Shown: positions 1-10,294, counted from the stretch's first letter. The stretch: 64,000 nucleotides of DNA from Lysobacterales bacterium PRO7 (GCA_021404785.1 QWHH01000009.1:1-64000); one strand, 5' to 3'. The notes: a model not told the origin generated them from the sequence alone. Numbers and translations are program-made.

Positions 1-1
1 C

Positions 2-661
2 AAGGGCGACAAGAAAGCCGAATACAGCTACATGGTCGGCATGGACGTGGGCCGCGGCCTGAGCTCGATCAAGGATGACATCGACATCAATGTCGTGATC
101 AAGGCGCTGGAAGCCACGCTCAAGGGCGAGAAGACCACGCTGACCGAACCCGAAGCGCTGGCCGTGCGCCAGGACTTCATGGAAAAGCTGCGTGGCGAGC
201 AGCAGGCCAAGATGAAGGCCGAAGCCGAAAAGAACCAGAAGGAAGGGGACGATTTCCTCGCCAAGAACAAGGCCAAGAAGGGCGTGAAAGTCACCGCTTC
301 CGGCCTGCAGTACGAAGTGGTCAAGCAGGGCACCGGCGCCAAGCCGGTCAAGACCGACAGCGTGACCGTGAACTATGTCGGCACCAAGATCGACGGCACC
401 GAGTTCGACAGCTCGATCAAGCGCGGCCAGCCGGCCAAGTTCCCGCTCGCGAACGTGATCCCGGGCTGGACCGAAGGCCTGCAGCTGATGCCGGTGGGTT
501 CGGAATACAAGTTCTTCATTCCAGCCAAGCTCGCTTATGGCGAACACGGCCCGCCGCAGATCGGTCCGGACGCGACGTTGATCTTCGACGTTACCTTGAT
601 CAGCATCGACAAGGCCGAGGCGGCCAAGCCGGCCGTTCCGGCCGAGCCGAAGAAAGACTGA
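2..661 (+). CDS. FKBP-type peptidyl-prolyl cis-trans isomerase, 5' end missing
   Basis: The frame is open from the first base of the window, so the N-terminus, and any signal peptide, lies outside. About 219 residues are visible. The first part (YSYMVGMDVG, then a charged helix rich in K, E and Q) resembles the dimerisation domain and long linker helix of FkpA/Mip-type PPIases. The second part is a full FKBP domain, with GLQYEVVKQGTG, VNYVGTKIDGTEFDSS, VIPGWTEGLQLM and LAYGEHGPP, followed by an Ala/Pro/Lys tail. Known members fold proline-containing proteins in the periplasm; export of this one cannot be judged. A good hairpin terminator follows the stop, so this is the end of a transcript. 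Confidence 0.93.
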   Translation, partial: KGDKKAEYSYMVGMDVGRGLSSIKDDIDINVVIKALEATLKGEKTTLTEPEALAVRQDFMEKLRGEQQAKMKAEAEKNQKEGDDFLAKNKAKKGVKVTASGLQYEVVKQGTGAKPVKTDSVTVNYVGTKIDGTEFDSSIKRGQPAKFPLANVIPGWTEGLQLMPVGSEYKFFIPAKLAYGEHGPPQIGPDATLIFDVTLISIDKAEAAKPAVPAEPKKD

Positions 662-682
662 GGCAGGCCTGCACGGGTAGCG

Positions 683-711
683 AAAAGGCGCGGGCAACCG
701 CGCCTTTTTCG
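683..711 (+). terminator. Rho-independent terminator after the FKBP gene
   Basis: AAAAGGCGCG (683-692) and CGCGCCTTTT (699-708) form a perfect 10-bp stem with a 6-base loop, continuing into a T run. It sits 22 bases after the stop codon. Confidence 0.85.
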
Positions 712-761
712 TTTCTGCGGCTTGATACAATGCGCATTCTTCCAAGTACGCGGTATTTTCG

Positions 762-2111
762 ATGCGGATAACCCTGTTCGGCACCGGCTACGTCGGTCTG
801 GTCACCGGAACCTGCCTCGCCGAGGTCGGCAATGACGTTGTCTGCATGGACGTGGACGCGGGCAAGATTGCCGACCTTGAACGCGGCAAGTTGCCGATCT
901 ACGAGCCCGGTTTGGCGGAGTTGGTCGAATCCAACCGCGTCGCCGGACGCCTGAAATTCACCACGGATGCAGCGCAGGGCATTGCCCACGGCCAGATGCT
1001 GTTCATCGCCGTCGGTACGCCGCCGGACGAGGACGGCAGCGCCGACCTGCGGCATGTACTGGCGGTGGCGCGCACGATCGGCGCGCATATCGATGGCTAC
1101 CGCGTGGTCGTGAACAAATCCACGGTGCCGGTCGGCACCGCAGATCGCGTGCGCGAGACCATTGCCGCCGAACTCGCAGCGCGCAGCGCGAAGCACGCGT
1201 TCGACGTCGTTTCCAATCCCGAATTCCTGAAAGAGGGCGACGCGGTCAAGGACTGCATGCGCCCGGATCGCATCGTGATTGGTTCGTCCAGCGCACGTGC
1301 GATCGAGCAGTTGAAGGCCCTGTACGCGCCGTTCAACCGCAACCACGAGCGCATCGTGCTGATGGACACACGTTCGGCCGAGCTGACCAAATATGCCGCG
1401 AACGCGATGCTGGCGACCAAGATCAGTTTCATGAACGAGATGGCAAACATCGCCGAGCGCGTCGGCGCGGACATCGAACTGGTGCGCCACGGCATCGGCT
1501 CGGATCCGCGCATCGGCTATTCGTTCATCTATCCCGGCGCCGGTTACGGCGGCTCGTGTTTTCCGAAAGACGTGCAGGCGCTGGAGCGCATCGCGCGCAG
1601 CCATGGCTACGAAGCGCGCGTGCTGGATGCGGTGGAAACCGTCAATCGCAACCAGAAGGAAAAACTCTTCGAACTGGTGAGCCGGCATTTCGCCGGCAAG
1701 CTCGCGGGCAAGACCATAGCGCTTTGGGGCCTTGCGTTCAAACCGAACACCGACGACATGCGCGAAGCTCCGAGCCGGCGCCTGCTGGAGCAATTGTGGG
1801 CCGCCGGCGCGAAGGTGCGCGCCCATGATCCGGAGGCGCGCGAGGAAGCGCAACGCCTTTATGGAGACCGCGCCGATCTCGTGCTATGCGATGAAATGTA
1901 CGCCGCGCTGGATGGAGCCGAAGCACTTGTCGTGATCACCGAGTGGAAGGCGTTCTGGAGCCCGGATTTCTCGCGCATCAAGGCAAACCTCGGCGCGCCC
2001 GTCGTTTTCGATGGCCGCAATATCTACGAGCCCGCGGCAGTGGAATCCGCCGGTTTGGCGTATTACGGCATCGGCCGCGGCCGCAGCGTACGGCGCGCGA
2101 TCGCACCATGA
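762..2111 (+). CDS. ugd: UDP-glucose 6-dehydrogenase
   Basis: Oxidises UDP-glucose to UDP-glucuronate with two NAD+, supplying precursors for polysaccharide and lipid A modification in the cytoplasm. The 449-residue protein has the N-terminal Rossmann motif GTGYVG (residues 7-12), the FIAVGTPP segment, NPEFLKEG, Lys210 in LTKYAANA, and the catalytic cysteine Cys266 in [10 protein letters not shown], followed by the C-terminal UDP-binding domain ([18 protein letters not shown]). Length is normal for the UDP-Glc/GDP-Man dehydrogenase family. GDP-mannose dehydrogenase is the main alternative, but the overall pattern fits Ugd better. A TACAAT -10-like hexamer lies at 726-731. No other sugar-nucleotide gene is adjacent. 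Confidence 0.93.
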   Translation: MRITLFGTGYVGLVTGTCLAEVGNDVVCMDVDAGKIADLERGKLPIYEPGLAELVESNRVAGRLKFTTDAAQGIAHGQMLFIAVGTPPDEDGSADLRHVLAVARTIGAHIDGYRVVVNKSTVPVGTADRVRETIAAELAARSAKHAFDVVSNPEFLKEGDAVKDCMRPDRIVIGSSSARAIEQLKALYAPFNRNHERIVLMDTRSAELTKYAANAMLATKISFMNEMANIAERVGADIELVRHGIGSDPRIGYSFIYPGAGYGGSCFPKDVQALERIARSHGYEARVLDAVETVNRNQKEKLFELVSRHFAGKLAGKTIALWGLAFKPNTDDMREAPSRRLLEQLWAAGAKVRAHDPEAREEAQRLYGDRADLVLCDEMYAALDGAEALVVITEWKAFWSPDFSRIKANLGAPVVFDGRNIYEPAAVESAGLAYYGIGRGRSVRRAIAP

Positions 2112-2148
2112 ATCGGTCAAGGCGTCGGATCCAAGTTGGCGTTAGGAC

Positions 2149-2364
2149 ATGACAGCGACGCTCGAACAACGCCTGACCGAACTGGAAACGCGCATCGCGT
2201 TTCTCGATCAGACTGTGCAGTCGCTGGATGCGACCGTGGCGGCGCAGGATCGGATATTGCAGGACTTGCAGCGCGAGATCTCGCAATTCCGCGGCGAGTT
2301 GGGGCGTGTCAATGCGGCGCTCACGCACGACGCGCAGGACGAACCTCCTCCACCGCATTACTAG
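2149..2364 (+). CDS. slyX: SlyX family protein
   Basis: A 71-residue protein that is almost entirely a heptad-type coiled coil (LEQRLTELETRIAFLDQTVQSL), ending in the proline-rich PPPPHY tail typical of SlyX. In Escherichia coli slyX lies beside the FKBP gene slyD; here an FKBP-type gene is 1.5 kb upstream. Function is not established. The start ATG is preceded by TAGGAC at a reasonable spacing. The downstream region is filled by a hairpin repeat. Confidence 0.88.
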   Translation: MTATLEQRLTELETRIAFLDQTVQSLDATVAAQDRILQDLQREISQFRGELGRVNAALTHDAQDEPPPPHY

Positions 2365-2458
2365 TGCATTCATCCATGAATGCGAAGATCAAACAGCGTC
2401 CATCCTTGGACGCACTTTTCAACAAGAGCGTGCGATCATCCGTGGCCGCACTTTCCAA
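2365..2458 (+). repeat. Dispersed CATCC-hairpin repeat, locus 1 (three hairpins)
   Basis: Three successive hairpins fill the slyX-DUF2058 gap: GCATTCATCCATGAATGC (2366-2383), GCGTCCATCCTTGGACGC (2396-2413) and an imperfect GCGATCATCCGTGGCCGC (2432-2449). The first two are joined by GAAGATCAAACA, and the last two are each followed by ACTTT-type tails ending in CAA. The same layout occurs at 8311-8371 and 52463-52520 (inverted) and 50633-50690 (same orientation). The array stops only about 10 bases before the next start codon, so it probably covers that gene's ribosome entry region. Confidence 0.85.
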
Positions 2459-2468
2459 ATAAATCTAC

Positions 2469-2987
2469 ATGTCCGAATCATTGCGCGATCAATTGCTCAA
2501 GGCCGGCTTCGCCGCGAAGCCGAAAGAGTCGCCGAAGCCTGCAGCGAAGAAGCCACCACACGCTGCCAAGCCGAAACCGGCCACGCAGGACGTCGATCTC
2601 GCGCGCGCGTACGCGCAGCGCGCGAACGTCGAACGCAACGAGCGCGAGCAGGCGCAACGCGAAGCCGAGCGCGTAGCGCGCGAGAGGAAGGAACGCAAGC
2701 AGAAACTGGCGAACCTGCTTGCGGGCAAATCGCTCAATGCAACCGATGCCGATGTAGCGCGGCATTTCCCGCACGGCAACAAGATCCGGCGCATCTATGT
2801 CACCAAGGATCAACTCGCGGCGCTCAATCGCGGCGAACTGGCCGTGGTGCAGCTGGCCGGGCGTTATCTGCTGGTGACACGCGATACTGCCTTGCAGGCG
2901 CAGTCAATACAGTCCGATGCACTTGTCCTGCTATGCGATCCGGATGCACCGGCCGAAGACGATGTGCCCGCGGACTTGATGTGGTAG
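2469..2987 (+). CDS. DUF2058 domain-containing protein
   Basis: A 172-residue protein matching the DUF2058 family (YaiL-like, sometimes called nucleoprotein/polynucleotide-associated enzyme). It begins SLRDQLLKAGF, has a long basic Lys/Ala/Arg/Glu helix (about residues 20-85, likely coiled coil and nucleic-acid binding), and ends in the conserved domain FPHGNKIRRIYVTKDQLAAL through LLVTRDTALQAQ. No enzymatic function is established for the family. No clear Shine-Dalgarno precedes the ATG, because the upstream bases belong to the hairpin repeat. Confidence 0.88.
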   Translation: MSESLRDQLLKAGFAAKPKESPKPAAKKPPHAAKPKPATQDVDLARAYAQRANVERNEREQAQREAERVARERKERKQKLANLLAGKSLNATDADVARHFPHGNKIRRIYVTKDQLAALNRGELAVVQLAGRYLLVTRDTALQAQSIQSDALVLLCDPDAPAEDDVPADLMW

Positions 2988-3064
2988 GAATTCGTGAGCG
3001 GACGCACAGCGCCTGGGGCAGGAGTAGGATAGTTTTCGCTCGCGTAATTCCGCGGGAGCAAATC

Positions 3065-4228
3065 ATGCGCCGTTCTCTTGTCGCCACGATTCTTGGATTT
3101 GCCTTCACGGTCGCCCATGCCGATCCGTTGCCACGTTTCCCCGCGAGTGCGGTGTGGAACCGCGATGTCAGTGCGCCATCGCTGAAGCATCCGAATTCGG
3201 ACAACATGATCGCCCATCTGTCGTCATTGGGGGGATGGGGCACGGGCGCGACGAATTTCCAGATCGACTTTTCGTTCTACGTGCTGCACGCCGACAACGG
3301 TATCGCGACCACGCCGGTTACCCCGTTTGGCGGTGCGAACAACTACTACTATCCCGATTGCGGCGATTTCCATACCAATCCTTCGTATGGTCCAACTCCA
3401 TTGCCGATTCCCTTGCCGCTTGGCGGTGGGATAGAGGGCACCGGGCCGGCCAATTACCCGCCAGATCCGACGCCCAGTTACACCTGCGCCAACGGCAGCA
3501 ATGACTGCCACATGCTGATCGTGCAGGGCAACACCCTGTTCGAGTCCGGCAACACCAACGTCGTCGGTGGTAACGTCCAGGCCATGTGCGCCTTGACCTG
3601 GGACTTGACTCGCGTCTATCCGCCGCAGGGGCGCGGCGATCAGTGCACGAGCACGGATGCCGCTGGATTCCCGGTCGCACCGCTGTTGTTCAACGCCGAC
3701 GAAATGTACGCTGCCGAGCAGATACCGAATGGCGATCTTGGCCACGCGATCAGATTCATCTTGCCGAACGCTCGGATGATGAAGGGCGCGTTCGTGCATC
3801 CCGCGAGTCATGCAGGAAGCCCCGGAGATACCAACGCGAATGCCGTTCCGTACGGTTCGCGCCTGCGGCTGAAATCGACGTTCAACGTCGCCGGTTTCAC
3901 CGCCGGCAATCATGCCGATGTTGGCGCTGCGGCGGATGTAGCGGCGCGGGTGATTCTGCGCACGCTGCAAAAGTACGGCATGGTACTTGCGGACGGCGGC
4001 AGCGTGCCGCTCACGGCCGAGTGGGATTGGTACACGACACACAAATGGTCGGAGTTCGGCATGAATCCGAACTCGCAAAGCGGTAGCCACCTCTTGTACG
4101 GGATTGCCGTCACCGATTTCGAGGTCGTCTACACCGGGCCGACCATTGCGCTGACCTACGACTGCGACAGCAACGGCAATCACATGACGCCCGCCGATTT
4201 CATTTTCATCGACGGCTACGATTACTGA
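3065..4228 (+). CDS. Secreted protein of unknown function with C-terminal IFIDGYDY
   Basis: 387 residues. The ATG at 3065 is chosen because GGGAG lies just upstream and because it opens a signal peptide (MRRSLVATILGFAFTVAHA, cleavage likely after AHA). The mature protein is rich in Asn, Gly, Pro and aromatic residues, has several cysteines (likely disulfides, e.g. PDCGDFH, YTCANGSNDCHM, GDQCTS) and a TAEWDWYTTHKWSEFG segment. I do not recognise an enzyme family. The last residues, DFIFIDGYDY, resemble the C-termini of the two secreted proteins at 33150-35548. It ends 9 bases from the convergent phaB gene, with both stop codons inside a small hairpin. Confidence 0.8.
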   Translation: MRRSLVATILGFAFTVAHADPLPRFPASAVWNRDVSAPSLKHPNSDNMIAHLSSLGGWGTGATNFQIDFSFYVLHADNGIATTPVTPFGGANNYYYPDCGDFHTNPSYGPTPLPIPLPLGGGIEGTGPANYPPDPTPSYTCANGSNDCHMLIVQGNTLFESGNTNVVGGNVQAMCALTWDLTRVYPPQGRGDQCTSTDAAGFPVAPLLFNADEMYAAEQIPNGDLGHAIRFILPNARMMKGAFVHPASHAGSPGDTNANAVPYGSRLRLKSTFNVAGFTAGNHADVGAAADVAARVILRTLQKYGMVLADGGSVPLTAEWDWYTTHKWSEFGMNPNSQSGSHLLYGIAVTDFEVVYTGPTIALTYDCDSNGNHMTPADFIFIDGYDY

Positions 4229-4241
4229 GCCACGTGCTCAG
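4225..4241. terminator. Short hairpin spanning both convergent stop codons
   Basis: CTGAGC-CACGT-GCTCAG is a perfect 6-bp stem. The plus-strand stop TGA lies in one arm and the minus-strand stop (TCA on the plus strand) lies in the other. There is no T run, so it may be a weak bidirectional end signal or only a barrier. Confidence 0.4.
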
Positions 4242-4984
4242 AAATCCATGAAGTAGCCGCCATTCACCGGAATGTTCGCGCCGGTGATGAAGCCTGATTC
4301 TTCAGCGCACAGGAAATCGACCACGCGCGCGATCTCGCTCGGTTCGCCCAGTCGTCCGACCGGAATGTTGGCGATGATCTGGCTGCGTACGTTTTCCGCG
4401 ATCGCTGCGACCATCGCGGTGCGGCAGTAGCCCGGCGAGACGCTGTTGACGGTGACACCCTTGCGCGCGACTTCACGCGCCAGCGCCATGGTGAAACCGT
4501 GCATGCCGGCCTTGGCGGCGGAATAATTGGTCTGGCCGAATTGGCCGGTCTGGCCGTTCACCGACGAGATGTTGACGATGCGGCCGAAGCCACGCTCGCT
4601 CATGCCCTCGACCACGGCGCGGCAGGTGTTGAACACGCCGCCGAGGTTGATGTCGATGACATCGTTCCACTGCTGCGCGTTCATCTTGCGCAGCGTGGTG
4701 TCGCGGGTGATGCCGGCGGCATTGACGAGGATGTCGATCGTGCCGTATTTGCCCTCGATCGCCTTGATCGCCTGTGCACAGCCGTCGAAATCGCCGACAT
4801 TGATCGGCTCGAAGCGGATCTGATCCCCGAACTCGGCAACTTCCTTGCCGAATTCCGCCACGCGTTCGGCGCGGCTGGCCAGATCGGCCGCAATCACGCG
4901 ACGGCCCGAACGCGCCAGGTATTTGCAGATTTCCGTTCCAAGACCGCCGATGCCGCCGGTCACCAGCGCGACGCGCTTGCTCAT
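4238..4984 (-). CDS. phaB: Acetoacetyl-CoA / 3-oxoacyl reductase (SDR), PhaB paralogue 1
   Basis: 248-residue classical short-chain dehydrogenase. It has the cofactor motif TGGIGGLG, the NAAGITRD segment, catalytic Ser in NISSVNG, the YSAAK motif and a C-terminal NGGYFMDF. These signatures (NAAGITRD, SVNGQTGQFGQTNYSAAKAGMHG split across the active site) are typical of NADPH-dependent acetoacetyl-CoA reductases that make (R)-3-hydroxybutyryl-CoA for PHB. The start at 4984 has GAGGA six bases upstream; an in-frame upstream ATG (5014) lacks this. It follows phaR on the same strand (103-base gap), and a second PhaB lies beyond phaR. FabG-like activity is the alternative. Confidence 0.85.
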   Translation of the reverse strand: MSKRVALVTGGIGGLGTEICKYLARSGRRVIAADLASRAERVAEFGKEVAEFGDQIRFEPINVGDFDGCAQAIKAIEGKYGTIDILVNAAGITRDTTLRKMNAQQWNDVIDINLGGVFNTCRAVVEGMSERGFGRIVNISSVNGQTGQFGQTNYSAAKAGMHGFTMALAREVARKGVTVNSVSPGYCRTAMVAAIAENVRSQIIANIPVGRLGEPSEIARVVDFLCAEESGFITGANIPVNGGYFMDF

Positions 4985-5087
4985 GGGGATTCCTCGCCTG
5001 TTTGATTGGCGCACCGCAAGACATTGTGCGGCGCAGCAAGCGCGCGATGGTAGGCGGCGATGGCGACGCTGTCAAACGCCGCGAGAA

Positions 5088-5573
5088 TCAGGTTTTGCCG
5101 GACTTGCCCGGCGCCGGATTGATCTGGCCCTTGCTGGCCGCGCTGAGAAAACCTTCCTGCACGGATTTCCACAGATCCAGGTTGCGCTCGGTCATGTCAT
5201 TGAGCATCGACCACGGCGTCTGACCCAGGATGTTGTTGAGCTGGCTGCGGAACTTGCCTTGCTGGTCGAGGAAGATTTGCAGGCTTTTTTCCAGATACGA
5301 ACCCATGAAGCCCTGCATGGAGTCGCCGTAGAAGCGGATGATTTGCGACAACAGTTGCGTCGTAAACATCGGCTGGCCGGTTTCTTCGTGCTCGGCGATG
5401 ATCTGCAGGAGTACGGAGCGGGTCAGGTCGTCGCCGGTCTTGGCGTCGCGTACCTCGAATTCCTCGCCATCGATGACGAGTTGCCGGACTTCCTCGAGCG
5501 TGATGTAGCTCGAAATCTCGGTGTCGTACAGACGGCGATTCGGATATTTCTTGATGACGCGGACTTGTGCCAT
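5088..5573 (-). CDS. phaR: Polyhydroxyalkanoate synthesis regulator PhaR
   Basis: 161 residues beginning with the diagnostic PHB/PHA DNA-binding N-domain, RVIKKYPNRRLYDTEISSYITLEE, here seen as KKYPNRRLYDTE and SYITLEEVRQLV, followed by the PHB-accumulation regulatory domain (IAEHEETGQPMFTTQLLSQIIRFYG). In characterised systems PhaR represses phasin and its own gene until it binds nascent PHB granules. It sits between two acetoacetyl-CoA reductase genes on the same strand. No PHA synthase gene is in the window. No strong Shine-Dalgarno is visible before the ATG. Confidence 0.95.
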   Translation of the reverse strand: MAQVRVIKKYPNRRLYDTEISSYITLEEVRQLVIDGEEFEVRDAKTGDDLTRSVLLQIIAEHEETGQPMFTTQLLSQIIRFYGDSMQGFMGSYLEKSLQIFLDQQGKFRSQLNNILGQTPWSMLNDMTERNLDLWKSVQEGFLSAASKGQINPAPGKSGKT

Positions 5574-5692
5574 GCGGCAAAGTTAGCAGAATTTGCGGCG
5601 GCGCGGTAGGGTTTTTGCTGCGCAGCAATTTTGAGGCGCGTCTTTGCGAACCTTCCCTGGTGCGTTGCCGTTCGCCATCCATGGCTCACCAC

Positions 5693-5744
5693 ATTTTCGC
5701 TGCGCGCAATGCCATTCAAGGCATTGCGCTAGCGCAGCGAAAAT
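5693..5744. terminator. Long bipartite inverted repeat between phaB2 and phaR
   Basis: ATTTTCGCTGCGC (5693-5705) pairs perfectly with GCGCAGCGAAAAT (5732-5744), and inside it GCAATGCC (5706-5713) pairs with GGCATTGC (5720-5727). That gives 21 paired positions interrupted only by a 4-base bulge (GCTA, 5728-5731) and a 6-base loop. It abuts the stop codon of the upstream phaB and ends in a short T run on the minus strand, so it is probably that gene's terminator or a 3'-end stabiliser. Confidence 0.7.
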
Positions 5745-6485
<741 letters not shown>

Positions 6486-6500
6486 TTCCCTCTCCTTTGC

Positions 6501-7316
6501 TTATGCGGAATCCGGACCGATTGTACACGCGCCGGTTTTCGTCACCGTTTGCAGCGCAGCAAGATCGAACCCGGTGACGGCATTCGACAACAGCGTGGCG
6601 ACATCGTTCGCGCCCACGACGTGTTGGCCGAGGAAGCGCAGTGCCGCGCGTAGCGCCGGAGCGGGATCAGCACGATCGACCGGACGCGCGCGATCCTGCT
6701 TGGACAATTTGCGACCCTCAGGATCCAGCGCCAGCGGCAGGTGCAGATAGGCAGGAGTCGGCAGTCCCAATAATTGCTGCAAGCGAATCTGACGCGGTGT
6801 GGAATCGAGCAAGTCGGCGCCACGCACGACTTCGGTGATGCCTTGTTCGGCGTCGTCCACGACCACGGCGAGATGGTAGGCGTACCAGCCTTCGACGCGG
6901 CGGATGACGAAATCACCGGCGTCGTCGCGCAGCCGCCACGCGGGTGCGCGCGCGGGGTCAGGCGGCGCGAAGCAGGTGCGATGGATGCCACCGAACGGTT
7001 CCAGATCGACCCTGCTGCACCAGCACGGGAAAACGTGTCCGGCTGCATCCAGACGCGCGAATGCAGTCGCATACGCATTCTCGCGGCGACTCTGCAACAT
7101 GACCGGTTCGTCCGATTCCATGCCGAACGCGGCGAGTGTTGCGAGGATGTCCGCGGCTGCGCCGGGAACCTCGCGTGGCGGATCGAGGTCTTCCATACGC
7201 ACGATCCAGGCGCCGTTTTGCGAACGCGCCCGCAGCCAGCTTCCGAGTGCGGCAACCAGTGAACCAAAATGCAGTTGTCCGGTGGGGGAGGGCGCGAAGC
7301 GACCGCGGTAAGTCAT
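6501..7316 (-). CDS. gluQ: Glutamyl-Q tRNA(Asp) synthetase
   Basis: Paralogue of the catalytic domain of glutamyl-tRNA synthetase; it attaches glutamate to queuosine in tRNA(Asp). 271 residues from the ATG at 7316 (MTYRGRFAPSPTG). The HIGH-like motif is HFGS and the KMSKS-like motif is KLSKQ. A Cys cluster (FPCWCSR, then HRTC) matches the zinc site of this family. The anticodon-binding domain of true GluRS is missing, as expected. The ribosome site is weak. It is divergent from htpX, with 71 bases between the start codons. Confidence 0.93.
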   Translation of the reverse strand: MTYRGRFAPSPTGQLHFGSLVAALGSWLRARSQNGAWIVRMEDLDPPREVPGAAADILATLAAFGMESDEPVMLQSRRENAYATAFARLDAAGHVFPCWCSRVDLEPFGGIHRTCFAPPDPARAPAWRLRDDAGDFVIRRVEGWYAYHLAVVVDDAEQGITEVVRGADLLDSTPRQIRLQQLLGLPTPAYLHLPLALDPEGRKLSKQDRARPVDRADPAPALRAALRFLGQHVVGANDVATLLSNAVTGFDLAALQTVTKTGACTIGPDSA

Positions 7317-7327
7317 ACTCGATACTG

Positions 7328-7351
7328 CTTGAATTTCATGCAGTTTACCCA
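7328..7351 (+). promoter_or_regulatory. Possible heat-shock-type promoter for htpX
   Basis: CTTGAA at 7328-7333 followed after about 14 bases by CCCAAAGT resembles a degraded sigma-32 promoter (CTTGAAA and CCCCATNT). htpX is a classical envelope/heat stress gene, which makes the idea reasonable, but the -10 match is poor. Confidence 0.28.
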
Positions 7352-7387
7352 AAGTTATTCCCCGTTCCGCCAACCTTGAGGAATCCC

Positions 7388-8272
7388 ATGTTGCGTATCC
7401 TGCTGTTTCTCGGCACCAACCTTGCGATCATGCTGGTGCTCGGCATCGTGTGCTCGATCTTCGGCATCGACCGCTGGGCTTACGGTCAGTCCGGCATCAA
7501 CCTGCAAGGCTTGCTCGTCATGTGCGCGGTGTTCGGCATGGGCGGCGCGTTCATCTCGCTGGCGATGTCCAAGACCATCGCCAAGTGGACGACGCACGCG
7601 CAGGTCATTGTCGATCCAAAAGGCGCCAACGAAATATGGCTGCTGAATACGGTCAGGCAGCACGCCGACAATGCCGGCATCGGCATGCCGGAAGTGGCGT
7701 TGTACGAATCGCCGGACATGAACGCGTTCGCCACCGGCATGAGCCGCAATCATGCATTGGTGGCGGTAAGTACTGGACTCTTGCAATCCATGAATCGCGA
7801 GCAGATTTCCGCCGTGCTCGGCCACGAAATCACGCACGTTGCCAACGGCGACATGGTCACGCTGACCCTGATCCAGGGCGTGCTGAACACATTTGTCATG
7901 TTCCTTGCGCGCATCCTCGGCACCCTGATCGAAAGCGCGCTCGGTGGCGGCCGCGACAACAACCGTGGTGGCGGCTGGGCGTATTTCCTGATCGTGATGA
8001 TCCTGCAGACCGTGCTCGGATTCCTGGCCACCATTGTGGTGATGTGGTTCTCGCGCTGGCGCGAATTCCGCGCCGATGCGGGCGGGGCAAGGCTCGGCAG
8101 CCGTGCCGGCATGATCTCGGCGCTGCAGACGCTGTCGGGCAGCCACGAATCCGGTTTGCCCAAGGCCGTGGCGGCGTTCGGCATCTCCGGCGACAGCAGC
8201 GTGGCGCGGTTGTTCATGAGCCACCCGCCGATCGAAGAGCGCATCGCCGCGTTGCGCAACGCGGCGGCGTGA
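7388..8272 (+). CDS. htpX: Zinc metalloprotease HtpX
   Basis: 294 residues, inner-membrane M48 protease for quality control of membrane proteins. The N-terminus has two hydrophobic segments (ILLFLGTNLAIMLVLGIVCSIFG and LLVMCAVFGMGGAFISLAM). The zinc motif HEITH is at residues 146-150 in VLGHEITHVANGDMV, another membrane region follows, and the third ligand is in EFRADAGGARL. The ATG at 7388 is chosen because GAGGA precedes it and the protein then matches family length. It ends in a strong terminator and a hairpin repeat. Confidence 0.95.
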   Translation: MLRILLFLGTNLAIMLVLGIVCSIFGIDRWAYGQSGINLQGLLVMCAVFGMGGAFISLAMSKTIAKWTTHAQVIVDPKGANEIWLLNTVRQHADNAGIGMPEVALYESPDMNAFATGMSRNHALVAVSTGLLQSMNREQISAVLGHEITHVANGDMVTLTLIQGVLNTFVMFLARILGTLIESALGGGRDNNRGGGWAYFLIVMILQTVLGFLATIVVMWFSRWREFRADAGGARLGSRAGMISALQTLSGSHESGLPKAVAAFGISGDSSVARLFMSHPPIEERIAALRNAAA

Positions 8273-8277
8273 GCAAC

Positions 8278-8308
8278 AAAAAAGCCGCGATCGCTCGCGG
8301 CTTTTTTA
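8278..8308. terminator. Rho-independent terminator after htpX
   Basis: AAAAAAGCCGCGA-TCGC-TCGCGGCTTTTTT: a 13-bp stem with A and T runs on both sides. It can act for htpX on the plus strand and possibly for tsf on the minus strand. Confidence 0.9.
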
Positions 8309-8310
8309 TT

Positions 8311-8371
8311 GGAAGTGCGGTCATGGATGACCGCTTTTTGATCTTGCGAACAGGGATGATCGCAAAAATTA
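8311..8371 (-). repeat. Dispersed CATCC-hairpin repeat, locus 2
   Basis: Read on the minus strand it gives GCGATCATCCCTGTTCGC, then a linker AAGATCAAAAA, then GCGGTCATCCATGACCGC and the tail ACTTCCAA. This is the same order, linker and tail as locus 1. It lies between convergent htpX and tsf. Confidence 0.85.
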
Positions 8372-8374
8372 CGT

Positions 8375-9250
<876 letters not shown>

Positions 9251-9361
9251 GGTGAACCTCGTGCGTTGTGACGCGCCGATATGCGGGCGCGTCGAGTGGA
9301 TTTCAAATGATCGTGCCATCATGCGGCATGCGCATGACGGCAGTGATGCGACGTAGCCGGA

Positions 9362-10294
9362 TCAGACTGCCGCGTCCTTGTCGGTCGCTTCGTTCTCGGC
9401 AACTTCGGCTTCGGCGCGGGCCAGGCCGGCCTCATCGCCAGCCTCCTTCTTCGGCGCGGGTCTGCGCGGAGCAGCCTTCTTCGCGACCGGCTTGCGCGGC
9501 GCCGGCTTGTTGCGGCGGTCGTCGCGCTCGCGTGCGGCGGGCTTGGCGATCGGGTTGCCCTCGGCATCGAGTTCGACGAACTCGTCCTTGGCCGTGGCGG
9601 CGGTGATCGGTGCGGCGGCCTTGCCCTCGAGCACGGAGTCGGCGATCGCGCGCGTGTACAATTGCACGGCGCGGATCGCGTCGTCGTTGCCGGGGATCGC
9701 GTAATCGACCAGCGACGGATCGTAGTTGGTGTCGACCACGGCCACGACCGGAATGCCGAGCTTCTTGGCTTCCTTCACGGCGATGTCCTCATGACCGATG
9801 TCGATGACGAACAGCGCGTCCGGCAGGGCGTTCATGTTCTTGATGCCGCCGAGGGACTTTTCCAGCTTTTCCTTCTCGCGCAGCAGACCCATCACTTCGT
9901 GCTTGACCAGCTTGTCGAAGCTGCCGTCGGTGGCCATCGCCTCGATTTCCTTCAGGCGCGAAACCGACTGCTTGACGGTGCGGAAGTTGGTCAGCATGCC
10001 GCCGAGCCAGCGCTGGCTGACGTAGGGCATGCCGCAACGCACGGCTTCATCCTTGATCGCGTCGCGCGCCGAGCGCTTGGTGCCGACGAACAGGACGGTG
10101 CCGCGCTTTTGCGCCAGACCCGACACGAAATTGGTCGCGTCGGTGAACAGGGGCAGGGTCTTTTCCAGGTTGATGATGTGGATCCTGCCGCGCGCGCCGA
10201 AAATGTACGGCGCCATGCGCGGGTTCCAGTAGCGGGTCTGATGGCCGAAATGCACGCCGGCTTCCAGCATCTGGCGCATGGTGACTTGAGTCAT
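9362..10294 (-). CDS. rpsB: 30S ribosomal protein S2 with long C-terminal extension
   Basis: 310 residues from [19 protein letters not shown], with [30 protein letters not shown] and [22 protein letters not shown], all standard for S2. The usual protein is about 240-270 residues. Here about 70 extra C-terminal residues are low complexity ([20 protein letters not shown], then [12 protein letters not shown] and an acidic end), probably disordered and basic then acidic. The start ATG has GGAG upstream. Transcription probably begins at the promoter at 10472-10499, giving a leader of roughly 170 bases. Confidence 0.97.
   Translation of the reverse strand: MTQVTMRQMLEAGVHFGHQTRYWNPRMAPYIFGARGRIHIINLEKTLPLFTDATNFVSGLAQKRGTVLFVGTKRSARDAIKDEAVRCGMPYVSQRWLGGMLTNFRTVKQSVSRLKEIEAMATDGSFDKLVKHEVMGLLREKEKLEKSLGGIKNMNALPDALFVIDIGHEDIAVKEAKKLGIPVVAVVDTNYDPSLVDYAIPGNDDAIRAVQLYTRAIADSVLEGKAAAPITAATAKDEFVELDAEGNPIAKPAARERDDRRNKPAPRKPVAKKAAPRRPAPKKEAGDEAGLARAEAEVAENEATDKDAAV

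Noticed and set aside
600-1853. Long open frame antisense to ugd
   Set aside because: Rich in Arg, Ala and His with no family features; a shadow of a strongly recognised gene in GC-rich DNA.
2228-3064. Upstream in-frame extension of the secreted protein at 3065
   Set aside because: It runs through slyX, a repeat and DUF2058 in another frame, and the signal peptide and ribosome site are at 3065.
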